Origin: Tetraselmis striata
Lineage: Eukaryota > Chlorophyta > Chlorodendrophyceae > Chlorodendrales > Chlorodendraceae
Direction of reading: 5' to 3'
Assembly (NCBI GenBank): GCA_006384855.1
Contig: VCJN01002662.1
Span: 1-64,000, forward strand
Length of the DNA: 64,000 nucleotides
The notes beneath the pieces are model-generated. The model made no database searches. It was not told the origin of the DNA and saw only the letters and a list, made by a program, of their open reading frames with translations. Below, one piece after another: positions 13,501 through 25,531 of the stretch (positions are counted from its first letter, which is position 1; each line of letters begins with the position of its first letter). The position numbers and the translations under genes are program-made.

Positions 13501-16500
13501 TCCAAGAAGTGCGCCAGCGTCAGATTCTCAGGCGTGACAGCGTTTGGACCCTTGGTCGGCAAGTGGATCATGTCAAACAGCTTGTTCCAGTGCTTCTTCT
13601 CCCAGCCATTGCCCCGGACGTACTTCAGATTGGGAATGGCGCGTCTGTAGGCATCGATTTCCTTCATGAGGATCATGGCGACAGGATCGGAACTGGCAAT
13701 CTTGCCCGCCGTCTTGCCAGTCTCCTCCCACTTGGCTAGGAAGTCCTCAACGCGCCACACCTCATCGCGCATGCTGATCCAGTCACGGTTAGCAAGCTCA
13801 TCGCGGTCCTACACACAGTGTGACGGATCATCCCGTCAGAGGGCAGCAGATAGAGTAAGGCCCAAGCATGCTGCTTGACCATCGTCATGATAGGCACCGT
13901 ATTACGACAAGCAAACAGGAGATGGCAGGGGCTCCTCAGTGTGATACTATGATCCGGGCGGAGTGCGACGGTTGCCGATTGCTGTGCCTGCACATCAGCT
14001 GCGCCGGGCCTCACCTTGAGGAATTCGCCATAGCGGCTCCATGCAACCTTGGTGGCCTCGACATCAGCCGCAATCTCCTCTAGCATTGCGAAGTCGGGAA
14101 GGTCCATTTGGAAGTGCTCGCAGTCCTGGTTCACCTTCTTAGCCTCCTCCAGGAGCTCCGCCAGACTGAGGGCGTCGTCCTCGATTTTGGCTAGCATGAG
14201 CTGAGGGTCACCCTCCGGTGCGCCTTTGGGCTTGAACTGCTGCCAGCGTGATGCAAAGCCATTGACCTTGCTCTTGAATTCAGTTATGTTGCGCTCAATC
14301 TGCCCCTTGAGCTGATTCTTTTGGTCCTCAAGGTGCGTCTCGTGCTGCTGAAGCTTCGTCTGAAACGTCTCCCACTCATTGTTCAGCTCTGACATGTCAA
14401 CACCTGCCATGGCAGCGCCCGATCCGCCTGCTAGTCCAGAGCTGGTGCCAATGGCTGTCGCCATTTGCCGGATCAGCTTGTTCTTGTCTTCAATCTTGCG
14501 TCGCAGATTGAGCACGTGAGACACCTGACGGAGGCACACATTAGCAGCCAATGTCAGCTTTGGTACAATTCTCATAGGCGCCAGATAAAAGAGGGCGCAT
14601 AATTCCTGAAGAGGCAGACCAGGGATATGAAGGGCTGTGACCTGGCCGATCATCTCCTTGGCGTTCTGTCGTGCGGCACCAATCTCCTCCACACTAGCGA
14701 ACTGCTGCTCCAGTGCATTCTTACCATGCTTGACAAATTCCTCAACCTCTGCCTTCTCCGCAGCCGTCTTGCGGCGTAGGCTTGAAATGAGCGCCTCCTG
14801 TAGGTTTTTCATATGCTCCTCGACCGCCGTCTTCACAGGCAGGAGGTTCACAGTGTAGCAGTCGATCTTCACCTCTGTCGGGATCTTCTCCGCCTCTTTG
14901 GCCGCCAACTGCATGGCCCGCTCACCACCGTCAGCGCTTGCCCCCACGCAAAAATTAAGCTAGATATGTTTTGTGCTGACAATCCGTGCAGGAGATTGTC
15001 AGCACAAACCCCACCTTGAGGTACTTGAAATTGAGCTCCCAGTCCGACACCTCCTCCAGACGCTCGTCCACAAACGAGTCCAGGTCGACAGTGCCAAGCG
15101 CCACCCAGTCTTGGAGCCGTTTGAGCTCCTCCTGTAGCTTGGCAAACAGGATCTCGGTGGAGGTATATACCTGTACATCCATGTCAACCTGTCAGTGGAG
15201 AGGAGCAAGCAAGTCCCCATGGCGCTTGGGACCCAGTTGATAAGCTATTTCATGTATGTGGGGCGAAAACCTTTGCAATGCCGCGCGAGGCGCCATCCAC
15301 CATGTGGCGAAAGAAGCCTGGTCGCTCGGAGGCCTCACTGACACCCTTAAGAACCATTGGGAGCCCGATGAAGGCCTTGGTGTGCTGCTTGTTGTGCGTG
15401 GTGCGCAATTCTTCGAGCGGCGGATCATACTGCAACTTGCGCTGCTTAAATACCATCTTGACCTCCATCTGGGGCAGCGCCTCATTGAGGCACTCCAGCC
15501 CGCGGTGGTACTGATACTCCAGCGCCTTGTAGATCTGCGTGTAGGGATCCATCACAAACATACCCAATGATCAGCCTTCTGCGGTGAGCGGTGGGTATCA
15601 ACACTACCGAGCTAGAGAGTATGCCCCATTTTTTGGCTCGTGGTTACAAGTAGCAAATGAAATGGAAGGGAAAACAGCGCACCTGGTAGTCCCAATGCAG
15701 GCGCCAGTTTGCCTGGCTTGCGCGCGAAAACCCTTCGTTCTCCAGGTTGTTGAAGATGGCGCGGATCTCCTTGATGCCAGACACCCAGCGGTCGCGGCTG
15801 CGCACCAGGTCTGTGCCAATAAGCGTGGCCACTTTGTCCCCCAACACCTTGTGCCACTTGCGCAGCTTGCGGTTCTTCTCCGTTAGCCGGCTGGCCACCT
15901 CCTGTAGACGCGCAACGTAGTTGTCCAACGCAGTTGCATTGGCCCATGTGAGCGGCTTGCCCATCCCATCACGCGGGTTGGTCAGCACGTCCTCAAACTT
16001 TCGCGCGTCCTCAAGCATCATTGGCTTCTGGCAAGGAATCATCTGTGTGGCGATGTCATTGTAGAAGTTGCCGACCTGTGGCACACAGACGTTGGCAGCA
16101 TGAGCTTAAACACTGCCATCAACTAATATCACATACAGGGTAATATAGAAGCTCCATAGAATAGGTTACATAGACATGCACAATGGCAGGCAGAAAGTAC
16201 ACGGGGATTGGAGATGGAGGGCATCGGGATTTCTGTGGATACAGAGACCATAATTCCACGAAAATCAAGCGCTGAAGCATTGCTGCATGCAGCAGACATA
16301 CCTGCTTTAGGACCATTCCTTGTCGGTAGAACTTGTTGGCGGTTGCCACTTCAGCCTGGATGGCTGAGGGGATAGTGAAGCCAAGTGCCTGCAGCGCGCG
16401 GACCTCGCGTAGCAGCGATACCAGCTCGTCGTTAAAGTGCAGGTTGACGTGCCCATCGGCAACGTGAAAATCCATCAGGCGCCCTGTCTTCTCCAATTTG

Positions 16501-19334
16501 ATCTCTTCAAGTCGGTCCATCACCTCCTCCGCCCACATTGTATGTTGGCTGCCCTTGAACTCCGCAATGTCCTGTCAAGAATGGCGGATGAAGCAAGAAT
16601 TTCAGACAAGAGACGGTTAGCAGTGAGCATCTAGCAACTTCGACACCGAATTGCTAGAGGACACCAGAAAGCAGGGAGCTGGTTTGGGCTGCACCTTCCG
16701 CAGATCGGAGCACAGCACCAGGCACTGCCCGAGTGCAGAGCCTTTGCCCTCCTCCGCAGCAGTTAGGTACTCCAGCGCCTGCTGTGTCTCCTCCACTTTT
16801 GTCTGTGCTTGCAGCGCCCACACAATATGATCCACGACGGCGGGCAGATTGCGTCCGCTGGCGCCAGAGCCCGTCTGTGCAGTTGCATCAAAACCAGACG
16901 GGTCTCGGCCGCATTGCCAGAGTGCATGCCAGGTGTCAGCCAAAGGTGGCAGGGCAAAACGGTCCTTGCCTTTATGTTCCGCGCCGCCTTGTCCTCACGG
17001 GATTGAAAGTCCTGCAGGATGTTTTCCAAGTGGATGTCCACTTGCTTGGCCAGAGAGTCCTTCTCAATCTGTGACAGGCGCAAACCAAATTCGGGGTCCA
17101 GACCACCAAGGTAGTTGAGGTAGAGACAGGTGAGGGGTGGACACAGGGGGGTTGGGATTGAGCTGCACCCACCTGCAACCTCTCCGATATGAGAGGCCGT
17201 GAGAGCAGGCCACCATATCGCTTGAATTCACGAAATACCTGGTGCGGCTGCGCCACCAGGCCGCCACGTTCGCCATGCTTACTGACAGCGGCGGTGAGGG
17301 AGGGAATGAGGACAGAGCCAAACAGCTCCTTCAGCTTCTGGCTGAGCCGGTCCTCTATTGGATGCATCCTCCGGCCGTACTCCTCCTTGGCTGCCGCCCA
17401 CAACGGCGCGACGTATTCGCTGATGTACAGCGCATTGACAAGTGCAAAGGGTTGGAACACCTGTGTGTTTGAGGCGTGGAAGTTCAGTCAGCGCTGCCTC
17501 CTAGGATGCTGGGGAAAAGGAAGGCACTGCAGGTCACTCACATGGTCCACGTTGAGGCTGTTGCACTCCTCCGGAGTCAGCAGCTTGCGTAGCTCCTCAT
17601 TGGCCTCGCGCATCTTAAGGCACTCGTCCAACCTCTCGCGGAAAGCCGCAAGCACTGCATCGGTGTACTTGCCGTTCCATCCATGGCGGCCGGGCTCTGT
17701 GGAAGCCCACTGCATTGCTGCTAGCTCATGGGTAGTGTGCTCCCAGCGGCCCACGATGCGCAGGCCTGCTCGCAGCTTGGCCTCCACCTCCTTGAAGTCC
17801 GTGTCTGGGGGTGGGGGCACACATAGTGGCAACACATAGCAGCCTGAGCATTGTTTGCAATTGGTGCGTAATGCTACGCTTGCTAGAGCACAGATGCCAG
17901 TGACTCTACTTGGACATCCACCAACAGGCATGCCGCGTATAGCCCTAGTGTCGCTCTCAATCAGCAGGCTGCAGCTGGCAGCAGGGTAGACAGTGTATGC
18001 TGGGAAGGGCGGACATGAGATTCGGGGCAAAGGGCATAGGGGAGCTCACTCCACAGGTGGATGCCCTTCATGGAGCTCTGCACGTAGCCCATGAGGCTTG
18101 CACCGATGAGCGTCAAAAGGTGCTGCATACGGCGCTGAGGGTAGGCCCAGCCATCCGCGGAGTCTGAGCTCTTGACAGCCCAGACTGCCTCAAGCACCTC
18201 CTGGGAGTTCTCCAGTAGCTCTAGCGCACTCTCTTCTGACATGCCACCTCCCTTGCTTATCTCCACAAATGGGCTCCAGATGGGCTCAAACAAGCCGGAG
18301 ATCTCGGTCGCGCGGCGCTGCAGCGTGACTGAGGCGCCGCCGCCTGCAAGCTCTGCCCACATCTGGAACTCATCCTCCGGGCGCAGTATGCCCAGCAGGG
18401 AGGCTTTTTCCGGCCCCTCCTGCCCAGCAGCGGCAGCAGCAGCGCCACTGCGGCCACTGCCGCGCAAAGCGCTGCCTAGGCCTGCCTCCAGCTGGGCCAA
18501 GAGCTCCTGCAGCTTGGGATTGCCAGCGATGGAGGTGACATGCGCAGCGGTACCATTGGCCATGCCGCCCTTGGCTGCCGTTGGCTGCCCACCAAGCAGC
18601 GGCCCGTAAACAGTGCGCAAGGAGTGGTAGAGGGACGCCAGTGGCGACTGCGCGACTGAGGAGATGACAACATTGGTGGGGATGTCCGTTGCGCGCAGAG
18701 GCCCCGCTGCGAGCTTGGCTAGCAGAAGCTGCAACGTCGCGGCAGCCACCAAGTTAGGCAATGACTGGCAAAATTCTAGCTAATGAAGCGGGCGCTGCGA
18801 GCATCGGACAGGGACGCACCTGATACTCGCATCCAGATGGGTACTCAGCTGAGTTGGAGAATTGCACTTGCGGGTTCCCTGTGACGATGCCTGTCACGCT
18901 GGCCTGCTCCGGTACAGCGCGGTAAGGAAATACAATCACAGTGAGGGGAGAGCCATATTAGCTATAGGCTAGCGTCGACCTAATGCAGCTGCGTACCTGT
19001 AAGAGGTTGATGGATGCATCGTCCAGAAAAGCGGCGATTGCAGGAGAGTTGTCTTGTGACAGCTTGTCCAACAGTGATGCCTGTGCAGATAATGGGGCAG
19101 CGGGTGGTCAATCTCAATGAGCGATGCGAGAACCATAATCATCCCCGTCACAGTGCTCTTGCTGCTGCTGATTACTAGCCACCATGTAATAATTGCAACG
19201 GTGACCGAGCATACCTTCTGATCCCCGGTAGCAATGGCATCTGTGACGGTGTGCAGGACGTACGCCCGGCGGGGGTCGGAGTCCAGCATGCTTATCCGGA
19301 CCTGCCGGGCAGGGACCGGGCTATATCGATTCAT
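380..19334 (-). CDS. DHC1b: Cytoplasmic dynein-2 heavy chain (3' end off left edge)
   Basis: Retrograde intraflagellar-transport motor; AAA+ ATPase moving on axonemal microtubules. Exons, 5' to 3': 19334-19215, 19080-18997, 18903-18820, 18728-18050, 17804-17542, 17460-17173, 17068-16970, 16874-16695, 16571-16302, 16075-15683, 15534-15271, 15188-15015, 14920-14642, 14524-14015, 13808-13479, 13183-12935, 12761-12633, 12511-12134, 11883-11542, 11348-11175, 11016-10567, 10435-10274, 10051-9656, 9416-9330, 9169-8972, 8837-8703, 8553-8173, 7956-7630, 7549-7433, 7139-6918, 6330-5830, 5579-5496, 5202-4894, 4621-4313, 3969-2840, 2685-2061, 1842-1260, 1102-925, 540-380. Phases agree throughout, except one extra base in 1842-1260. 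The total is about 3,880 codons against ~4,300 for the family, so the C-terminal ~420 residues lie to the left. The dynein-2 assignment, rather than dynein-1 or axonemal, rests on co-linear similarity to the remembered DYNC2H1 sequence from tail to AAA6. The ATG at 19334 gives MNRYSP; an in-frame ATG at 19394 is possible. Confidence 0.93.
2840..4621 (-). other. Dynein stalk coiled coil and microtubule-binding domain
   Basis: The ascending helix (CC1) starts in exon 4621-4313, which is rich in K/E/Q heptads, and continues at about 3969-3800. The microtubule-binding domain is at about 3790-3560, opening with EIRSLKMPP and containing a [11 protein letters not shown] helix. The descending helix (CC2) follows at about 3500-3230. 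The [12 protein letters not shown] stretch near 3540-3495 marks the return into CC2. Order and spacing match dynein-2. Confidence 0.88.
4894..6330 (-). other. Dynein AAA4
   Basis: Exon 6330-5830 contains a P-loop-like GRAGVGRRS (5952-5926) in which the Walker A lysine is arginine. As far as I recall, the human DYNC2H1 AAA4 loop has the same change, so it appears to be a family trait and not a local lesion. Exon 5579-5496 holds the Walker B-like VLLFLEDHH, and exon 5202-4894 holds [11 protein letters not shown] and the IVLSMDP sensor region. Confidence 0.85.
6918..8553 (-). other. Dynein AAA3
   Basis: The Walker A loop GPEGCGKS is split by an intron: LLLVGPE ends exon 8553-8173 and GCGKS opens exon 7956-7630. 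The Walker B-like [11 protein letters not shown] follows in exon 7956-7630. Exon 7549-7433 holds [17 protein letters not shown] with the sensor-2 type Arg. Exon 7139-6918 completes the module. AAA3 is the regulatory ATP site in cytoplasmic dyneins, and its key residues are present. Confidence 0.87.
8703..10051 (-). other. Dynein AAA2
   Basis: Exon 10051-9656 carries the Walker A loop GPSGAGKST (about 9754-9728). Exon 9416-9330 and exon 9169-8972 carry the matching second half, including [20 protein letters not shown] and LPSGERIQF, conserved in dynein AAA2. Exon 8837-8703 contains GMLYLSEE, the AAA2 exit segment. AAA2 binds ATP structurally in dyneins and is not expected to cycle. Confidence 0.88.
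10274..11348 (-). other. Dynein AAA1, main ATPase site
   Basis: Exon 11016-10567 encodes the Walker A loop [10 protein letters not shown] (about 10984-10955) and Walker B CFDEFNR (10833-10813). It then continues through the [10 protein letters not shown] sensor region and [10 protein letters not shown]. All catalytic residues expected of AAA1 are present, so the motor site looks intact. Exon 11348-11175 carries the [22 protein letters not shown] lead-in that marks the linker-AAA1 junction. Exon 10435-10274 ends AAA1 with the family motif [11 protein letters not shown]. Confidence 0.9.
11542..19334 (-). other. Dynein-2 tail and linker coding region (exons 1-19)
   Basis: This is the non-motor half of the heavy chain. 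The tail (DHC_N1 type) covers roughly exons 1-13 and carries dimerisation and light/intermediate-chain binding in this family. The linker (DHC_N2 type) is roughly 11.5-14.2 kb and includes the conserved stretches [10 protein letters not shown] (exon 12761-12633) and [18 protein letters not shown] (exon 12511-12134), both near-invariant in dynein linkers. Exon 14524-14015 is rich in charged heptads. Introns are mostly 100-350 bases with GT-AG or GC-AG ends. Confidence 0.85.
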
Positions 19335-20520
19335 GCAGTGTTCAGACAGTTCAGTACCAATACACTGTCCAGAATGTCTACGTCCAGCGGACACAGGGCT
19401 GCCACCAGTCCACGCCAGGTGAAGGCGATAGGGTTTGCGAGGGCAGTGGCCACCCTAGCTCAATGCATAAGCTGCACTGTTAGTGACACGATCGAGATCC
19501 CGCTTTTTTTTTGCGAGTACGCATCTGAGACAAGCTGCATTTATCCGAGACTCTCGTCGCCACTTACTGTTCCACCCCCGCTGCTGTCGGGCTCTGCTCC
19601 CCGCCCATGGCCCCTCCCAGCCGGAGACCCGCTTGCCATGCTCGCGACTTTATCCACAAGGAGCCAGCGGTGTGGTGACAATTTTCGGCAGGGGCCGATA
19701 CTTTGCCCGCTTGACTAGCGGTTATGTGTTGTTGGATAAAGTGCTGGCGATTGATGGCTCCGGCGCGTCAGCATGCCGCACAGGTGCGTACCTGTGCGTG
19801 CGGACCCCGCGCACCGCCTTCGGAAGCGGTGGGGACGGTAAGCCCTCGGCCGGTCTAGGTGCAGTTCTCTCGAATGAGCGGGCTATGTGAAGACTCCTGG
19901 TCGATCCAGTGCTGGACAGACCCGGGACCGCGGTGACGCGTGCAAACCAAGAACGAGAATAAGGACGCTGTGTGCGCGTCCCCAACCCCAGCGCAAAAAC
20001 ACAGCGCAGCAGGCAGATGCGGCGCCGCGGCTACAGCTGTCCGCCCTATGCTGATGTCCCGGTACCCCGTAGGCCACAGTCGATAATACAGTCCAGCAAG
20101 TCATACATGTAGTTGCTAACATGTACCGCCGCCGTCGCCGACCGGGGCTTTATTTCCGTATTAGCGACTAACTGGATCCCTGCGCGCAAATGAATAGTCG
20201 CTAATGAGAAGCTGCAAGGGTTTCACTGTTGCCAGTCCGGTAGTCCGGGGGCGGGAAAAATGGTCCACTCCCGGTGACAGGGACTGCAACAGACCGCAGC
20301 AGTATTATTATTACTGTACCGCCACTACTGGTAGCTAAGTTTGATCGTATAACTTTGGACCCCCACGGCAGAAAATCATTATCTTGATAACAGTAATGCT
20401 GAGTCGATTTATGAGAATATTAATCAGGATTATATATATAGAAACAATACATTAATGATAAGCGACACGGATAGATGGTGGCAATCGTCCGCATCCATTC
20501 CTATTGGTATCATATTATAG
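19335..20520. other. Region upstream of the dynein gene; no clear gene
   Basis: Open frames here are on both strands, overlap each other and show no family features. The dynein 5' UTR and promoter should lie in the first few hundred bases, but I see no convincing TATA element. A ~110-base stretch at 20150-20262 resembles 33925-34035, with the shared core GGGTTTC...GGGGGCGGG, and is probably an old dispersed repeat. Confidence 0.4.
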
Positions 20521-21435
20521 ATGTTATTTGCACCCAATGGGTAGTGCAGTCTTATTTGCGCCCACGTCCGAATCAGACCATTTCGATTTTTGGACGACAT
20601 GTCGGGATGTTCAAAATGATGACGCGCACTGATTGAGGGTCGTCGCTGGTACCTGTAAGGATGGAGGAGGGTGGTCGAGTAAACAACGACCACCACGCCG
20701 CCACAATCATAACGATCATGTTGACTAGCAATAATAACACATGCGCTGTCGTACGGCGAGATGTCGCCTCCCCACCCCCCGCGCCCCCGCCCTCAGATGC
20801 CGAAAACGCTCGTGATGGCGGGAACCTTCCCGCAGACTCTGCTTCACCCCCCGCCCCCCGCGAGCCAAGCGCGCCCGTGCAGTCGGCAGTGAGTTCCGTT
20901 GCCCACGTTCGATACGTTGTCGGTCAACAACCCACCGCGGGTCGGGCATATGTTGGCAAGAGGCTCGACTTATAGCGATACAGAAAAGAACATCTTCCGC
21001 ATAAACTACGCCAAACCTGTCGGGTTCACACTCAACTCCACCGCAGACATCCAGGTAACCGATGGCGCGCCACGCCGCCTGAGGATGAGGTACGCCCCCC
21101 TTCTCCGCAATATTTCGGACAACCCTTGACTAATGCTATCGTAACCAACCCCATCATCAGGTGTTCCAACTCGGGGGTTCCATGTACTTCAAAAAAACAC
21201 CACGACCCTGCCAAGCACCGTAACAGTCAGAGCAAGCGCATCGGTTGCCCCTTCGTTCCGACTATCACTAAGACCATCGACATGCCCGGGGAGCACACAT
21301 GCTCAGAAGCTCGTGACAACCGCCTAGTAAGCATGGGTCGTTACCGCATTTGTAGGGTTGGAGCATGGACCGTGCTCCGGTCTTAATGGTGAAGCTCATG
21401 CCCTCCAACCCGACCGCCAAGACAGCATCTCTGAC
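20521..21435. repeat. Long terminal inverted repeat, left arm
   Basis: This ~0.9-kb segment is reverse-complementary with indels to 26290-27104. Matching blocks include the outer cap, the GCGCGCCCGT-rich middle, and an inner block around ACATGCTCAGAAGCTCGT and GGTGAAGCTCATGCCCT. Long TIRs are typical of MULEs. Confidence 0.75.
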
Positions 21436-24399
21436 CATCCGCTGCCTCAAGATGTACGCAACAAGATAGCTCATTACATGAGCAAGGGGAGGTGCACCTA
21501 CATCCAATTGGAGGGCATGCTGACGGCTGACTTTCCGGACATCACCATCGAGGAGCGCCATGTTCGCAACACAATGCAAAGCCTCAAGGGCAACAACAAC
21601 ACCAACGCCACATGGCAGTTTAGGCGTCTATGGGAGCGGTTGCTTGAGGTCCAACATAACGAGGACCCCGATATGATCATCGTTCAACTCCTCGATGAGT
21701 AGAACCGGCTGAAGGGTGTCCTGTGGATCACCGGTGAGCAGCGCCGGGCGTGGATTGAGTGCGGCGCCGACATTTTGATACATGACAACACCACAATCTG
21801 GACCAACTTGGGTACAAGCTGGGTGTATTCTCTGCGACATGCCCAGAGGGGCGGACCGTATCTGTCGGGCAGTGCGTCGTCATCGACGAAGAGGCCGGCA
21901 GGTACAAGTGGCAGCTCAATAGTTGGCTATATATACGCCCACCGCGATCTCTCTCCCCTCGTCATCATCACCAACGCGGATCCCGCGGCGGTCCGTGTTT
22001 TTGTAGATGTTCTACTAGATGCTGTCCACATATGGTGCCTCTACCACCTCATTGTTAACATCTTCAAGAACTGCAAGGGTGCTGTGGGTGGCGCCATTGG
22101 CTAACTTGTCGTGGACTTCATCGTCGTCTCGAAGACGCAGACAGAGGAGGCTTTCACAGCTCGGTTCGCCCCCCTCCACAGCCCTCCATCTTATGTATAT
22201 ACTACCACCACTGCGCACTGCCGCCCACCGTCCTGCATATATACTCTAATCCCCATCGACGAGCACTACCCCCCCCCTCCCCCACCACCACCACCCTGTG
22301 TGTATACTCCAATCATCCACAGCGTGTATACTCCAATCACCCACTGTCGTGCGCTGCCGCCCACAATCCTGCGCATTATTATAATCAACCGTTGTTGCGT
22401 ATACTGTAATCACCTTCCGCTGTGCACCGTCCTGCGTATATATAATCCCACCGCAGCGCGCTGCTACACACTGTCCTACATATATATCGACACAGCCGTG
22501 TATACTCCAATCACCCACCGTCGTGCGCTGTCGCCCACCGTAATGTGCATCTATTCTAATCACCCAATGCTGCGTATACTCTAATCACCTACCGCCGTGA
22601 GCTGCCTATGTATATATAATCCCACCGCTGCGCGCTGCAGCCCAACGTCATGCATATATACTCCAATCCCCACCGCCGGGAGTTGCTATCCATGGTCTTG
22701 TGTGTACACTCTAATTATTCACAACGTGTATACTCCAATCACTCACCGCCGTGCGCTGTCGCCCACCGTCCTCCGCATATGTTCTAATCACCCACTGTGT
22801 CTTTAATCACCTGTCGCCGTGCGCCGCCTACGTATATACTCCCACCGCTGCGCGTTGCTACCCACTGTCCCGCATATATATCCTCACCGCCGTCCACCGT
22901 CCCGCGTGTATAATTCTACCACCGTGCGCTGCCGTCCACCGTCCCGTGTATGTATAACCCCATCGGTGCGTGCTGCCGCCCGCCGTCAGGCGTAAGCTAA
23001 TTACATGGTACTAAATGTGCATGATTTTACCCATGCAGTCGGGAGCTACTGCTCGCCAAGTATCCCCAAGTTGAGATTTACCTTAACAAGAGACTTGGCT
23101 CCAACTGTGCGAGGTGGGGTGTTCCTTGGCTCCAAGTATTTACCGCCTCCTCATTCGCCTCCAGCCGCGGAGAAGGCGCCAACAAGGATCACAAAGCAAG
23201 GCGTCTTGCTGAAAACACTCACCCTTGAGGAGGCAAACGAGCAATAAGTTACCAAGGTCCAGAACAACAAGCTCACCAAGGTGAAGAATAGGGAGATACG
23301 AGGGGGGACTTCAAGGGTTGACGCCCTCAAGCTTAGCACATTGTGGTTCCATGACATCTCTGCTACTATGGGCAAGCGTGTCTCAGGATACGCCACTCAA
23401 CTCTGCCACGAGGAGATGGGCAGTAGCGGGAATTACATTGTGTGGGGCTGCTTTGAGCCCGGCAGCGTACCTGCAGATGACGACATGCACGCTGAGGTCA
23501 CTCTAGCACCCGTGGCCGCTGTCCCCGATGTCGACCCAGAGATGTTGGACCTCCGCCGCTTCACAAAGCATCTCAACAATGCAGAGCTTGCTGAGAATGA
23601 CCCCTTTCGTTGGGCCGGCGTTGCAATATTTCTGAGCAGCCGGTCCGACCTGGCAGATTGCAGGATCCTTCGGGTGGAGAACAACATGCACTTAGTCAGC
23701 TAGTACCTTGTTTTTTTCGAGCATGTGGCGGTGGAAGGCGGAGCCGATAACGACGCGTTCACCATCTACAAGTCCCATTGGTGCACTTGCGGGATGATGA
23801 CGACCGATGGCATTCCGTGCATGCATTACTTGTTCTCTGCGCATCGACTCATGAGCTGGGTGGGTTTTCATCTAAACCTGGTCAACGACCGCTGGCATAC
23901 TACCAAGCTCAAGTCGGCCGAGCTGTGGAGCTATGACAACCGCGCGAGCAAGGTCACCATTCCCCTTCCCGCTCCGTCTCCCGGCTGCAGGACAACCTCT
24001 TTACATTGCCCTGGCCTAGACGCCCCCGTGGACATCCCCGTGAATGAGCAACGCCGCGCCAAGCAAGTCTATGGCAAGCTGTGGGGCAAATCGCGCACCG
24101 TTTCCTCGCTCATCTGTGTAGATTTCGGCCACGTCCACGAAAGGAGGCTGAAGAGCTGGACGCCTTTCTGGTGCATATGGAGGAGAAGTTTCGCAAGCGC
24201 CAGGCCAAGAAGCAAGCCGTATCTCACGTCCGGGACTGCAACCGCCCGGACAACAAGGCCAAGGACCGGCGAAAGTGCGGGATCTGCGGCCATGTCGATC
24301 GGGCACAACCGTGCGACTTGCCCCAACAGGGCGCCCGCAGATGCGATGCAGAACCTCCCGTCCGCGCCCGTGCACGCAAATCGCGAGGCGACCAAGTAG
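21358..24399 (+). pseudogene. Mutator-like transposase, broken
   Basis: Three or more frames join to give a MULE/FAR1-like transposase. A DNTTIWTN stretch near 21780 corresponds to the first catalytic Asp region. IITNADPA near 21970 corresponds to the second Asp motif, with Asn where Asp is usual. The CLYH motif follows near 22047. A SWIM zinc finger (Cys codons 23782, 23788 and 23818, His 23824) lies downstream, then a CCHC zinc knuckle starting KCGICGH near 24275. In-frame stops occur at about 21700 and 22102. A 4-base insertion in the knuckle, relative to copy B, shifts its second half out of frame. The coding stretch is split by the AT-phased spacer at 22180-22990. It is not functional as written. 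Confidence 0.7.
22180..22990. repeat. Degenerate tandem spacer with phased TATATA motifs
   Basis: About a dozen imperfect units of roughly 50-70 bases, each built around a CACCGTCCTGCATATATACT-like core. The block interrupts the MULE coding sequence. The same repeat type, inverted, sits at 25540-25830 in copy B, so it was part of the element before the copies diverged. Confidence 0.65.
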
Positions 24400-24848
24400 T
24401 GAGGATGCTGAGCATTGCCCGTTGCTACTCCGGTACGACTTCCGGTACGCTTCGTGCAACGCTTCTATGTTAGAGTCATGCTAAGCGGGCAGGTGTGCTG
24501 CCCAATTTGGACACATTTGAGCTATCCCGGAAGGGCGATTTGTAAGACAAGCCGTGGGCGCAAATAAGACTGCACCCATTAGGTACAAATAACATACACC
24601 ACCCGTATATATTCTTACTTTATTTTTGACATATCATTAAGGGTGGTGTTATCTGCACCACCTGGGTGCAGTCTTATTTGCGCCCACGGTCAATTTTTGC
24701 AAATCGCCCTTCCGGTATAACTCAAATCTGTCCAAATTGGACAGCACATCTGCCCGCCAAGCATGACTCTAACAGAGAAGCGCTGCACGAACTGTACCGG
24801 AAGTCGTACATGGACCGGAGTAGCAACGGGCAATGCTCAACATCTTCA

Positions 24849-25531
24849 CTACTTAGTTGCCTCGTGATCTGCGTGCACGGGCGCGGACGGGAGGTTCTGC
24901 ATGGCATTTGTGGGCGCCCTGTTGGGGCAAGTCGCACGGTTGTGCCCGACATGGCCGCAGATCCCGCACTTTCGCCGGTCCTTGGCCTTGTTGTCCGGGC
25001 GGTTGCAGTCCCGGACGTGAGATACGGCTTGCTTCTTGGCTAGGAGCGCCCGAGCGCGATCCTCGAGGGGCGCCATCTCTAGTGCCTGGCGCTTGCGAAA
25101 CTTCTCCATATGCACCAGAAAGGCGTCCAACTCTTCAGCCTCCTCTTCGTGGAAGTGGCCGAAATCTACACAGATGAGCGAGGTAACGGTGCGCGATTTG
25201 CCCCAAAACTTGCCATAGACTTGATCGGCGCGGCGTTGCTCGTTCACGGGGTAGTCCACGGGGGCGTCTAGGCCAGGGCAATGTAAAGAGGTGGTCCTGC
25301 GGCCGGGAGACGGAGCGGGAAGGGGAATGGTGACCTTGCTCGCGCGGTGCCGTAGCTCCACAGCTCGGCCGACCTGAGCTTGGCGAATGAGGAGGCGATG
25401 AACACTTGGAGCCAAGGAGCACCCCACCTCGCAGAGTTGGAGCCTCTTGATGAGGTAAATCTCAGCATGGGGATACTTGGCGAGCAGTAGTTCCCAACTG
25501 CATGGGAAAAATCGTGTACATTCAGTACCAT
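24849..25531 (-). pseudogene. MULE transposase 3' part, copy B
   Basis: The minus-strand reading gives the same protein as copy A from the VLNVHDF segment to the zinc knuckle. Here the knuckle is intact (KCGICGHVGHNRATCPN). The SWIM-finger block seen in copy A is absent, removed by an internal deletion of more than 500 bases, and at least one frame change remains. Confidence 0.65.

Larger units (their letters stand above)
20521..24595 (+). mobile_element. MULE-type DNA transposon, copy A (degenerate)
   Basis: Both ends carry the same inverted motif: ATGTTATTTGCACCCAATGG at 20521 and its reverse complement ending at 24595, followed inward by a shared TTATTTGCGCCCACG block. The interior encodes a Mutator-like transposase in plus orientation, broken by stops and a 4-base insertion. 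The first ~0.9 kb (20521-21435) is also matched in reverse at 26290-27104, the far end of copy B. Confidence 0.75.
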
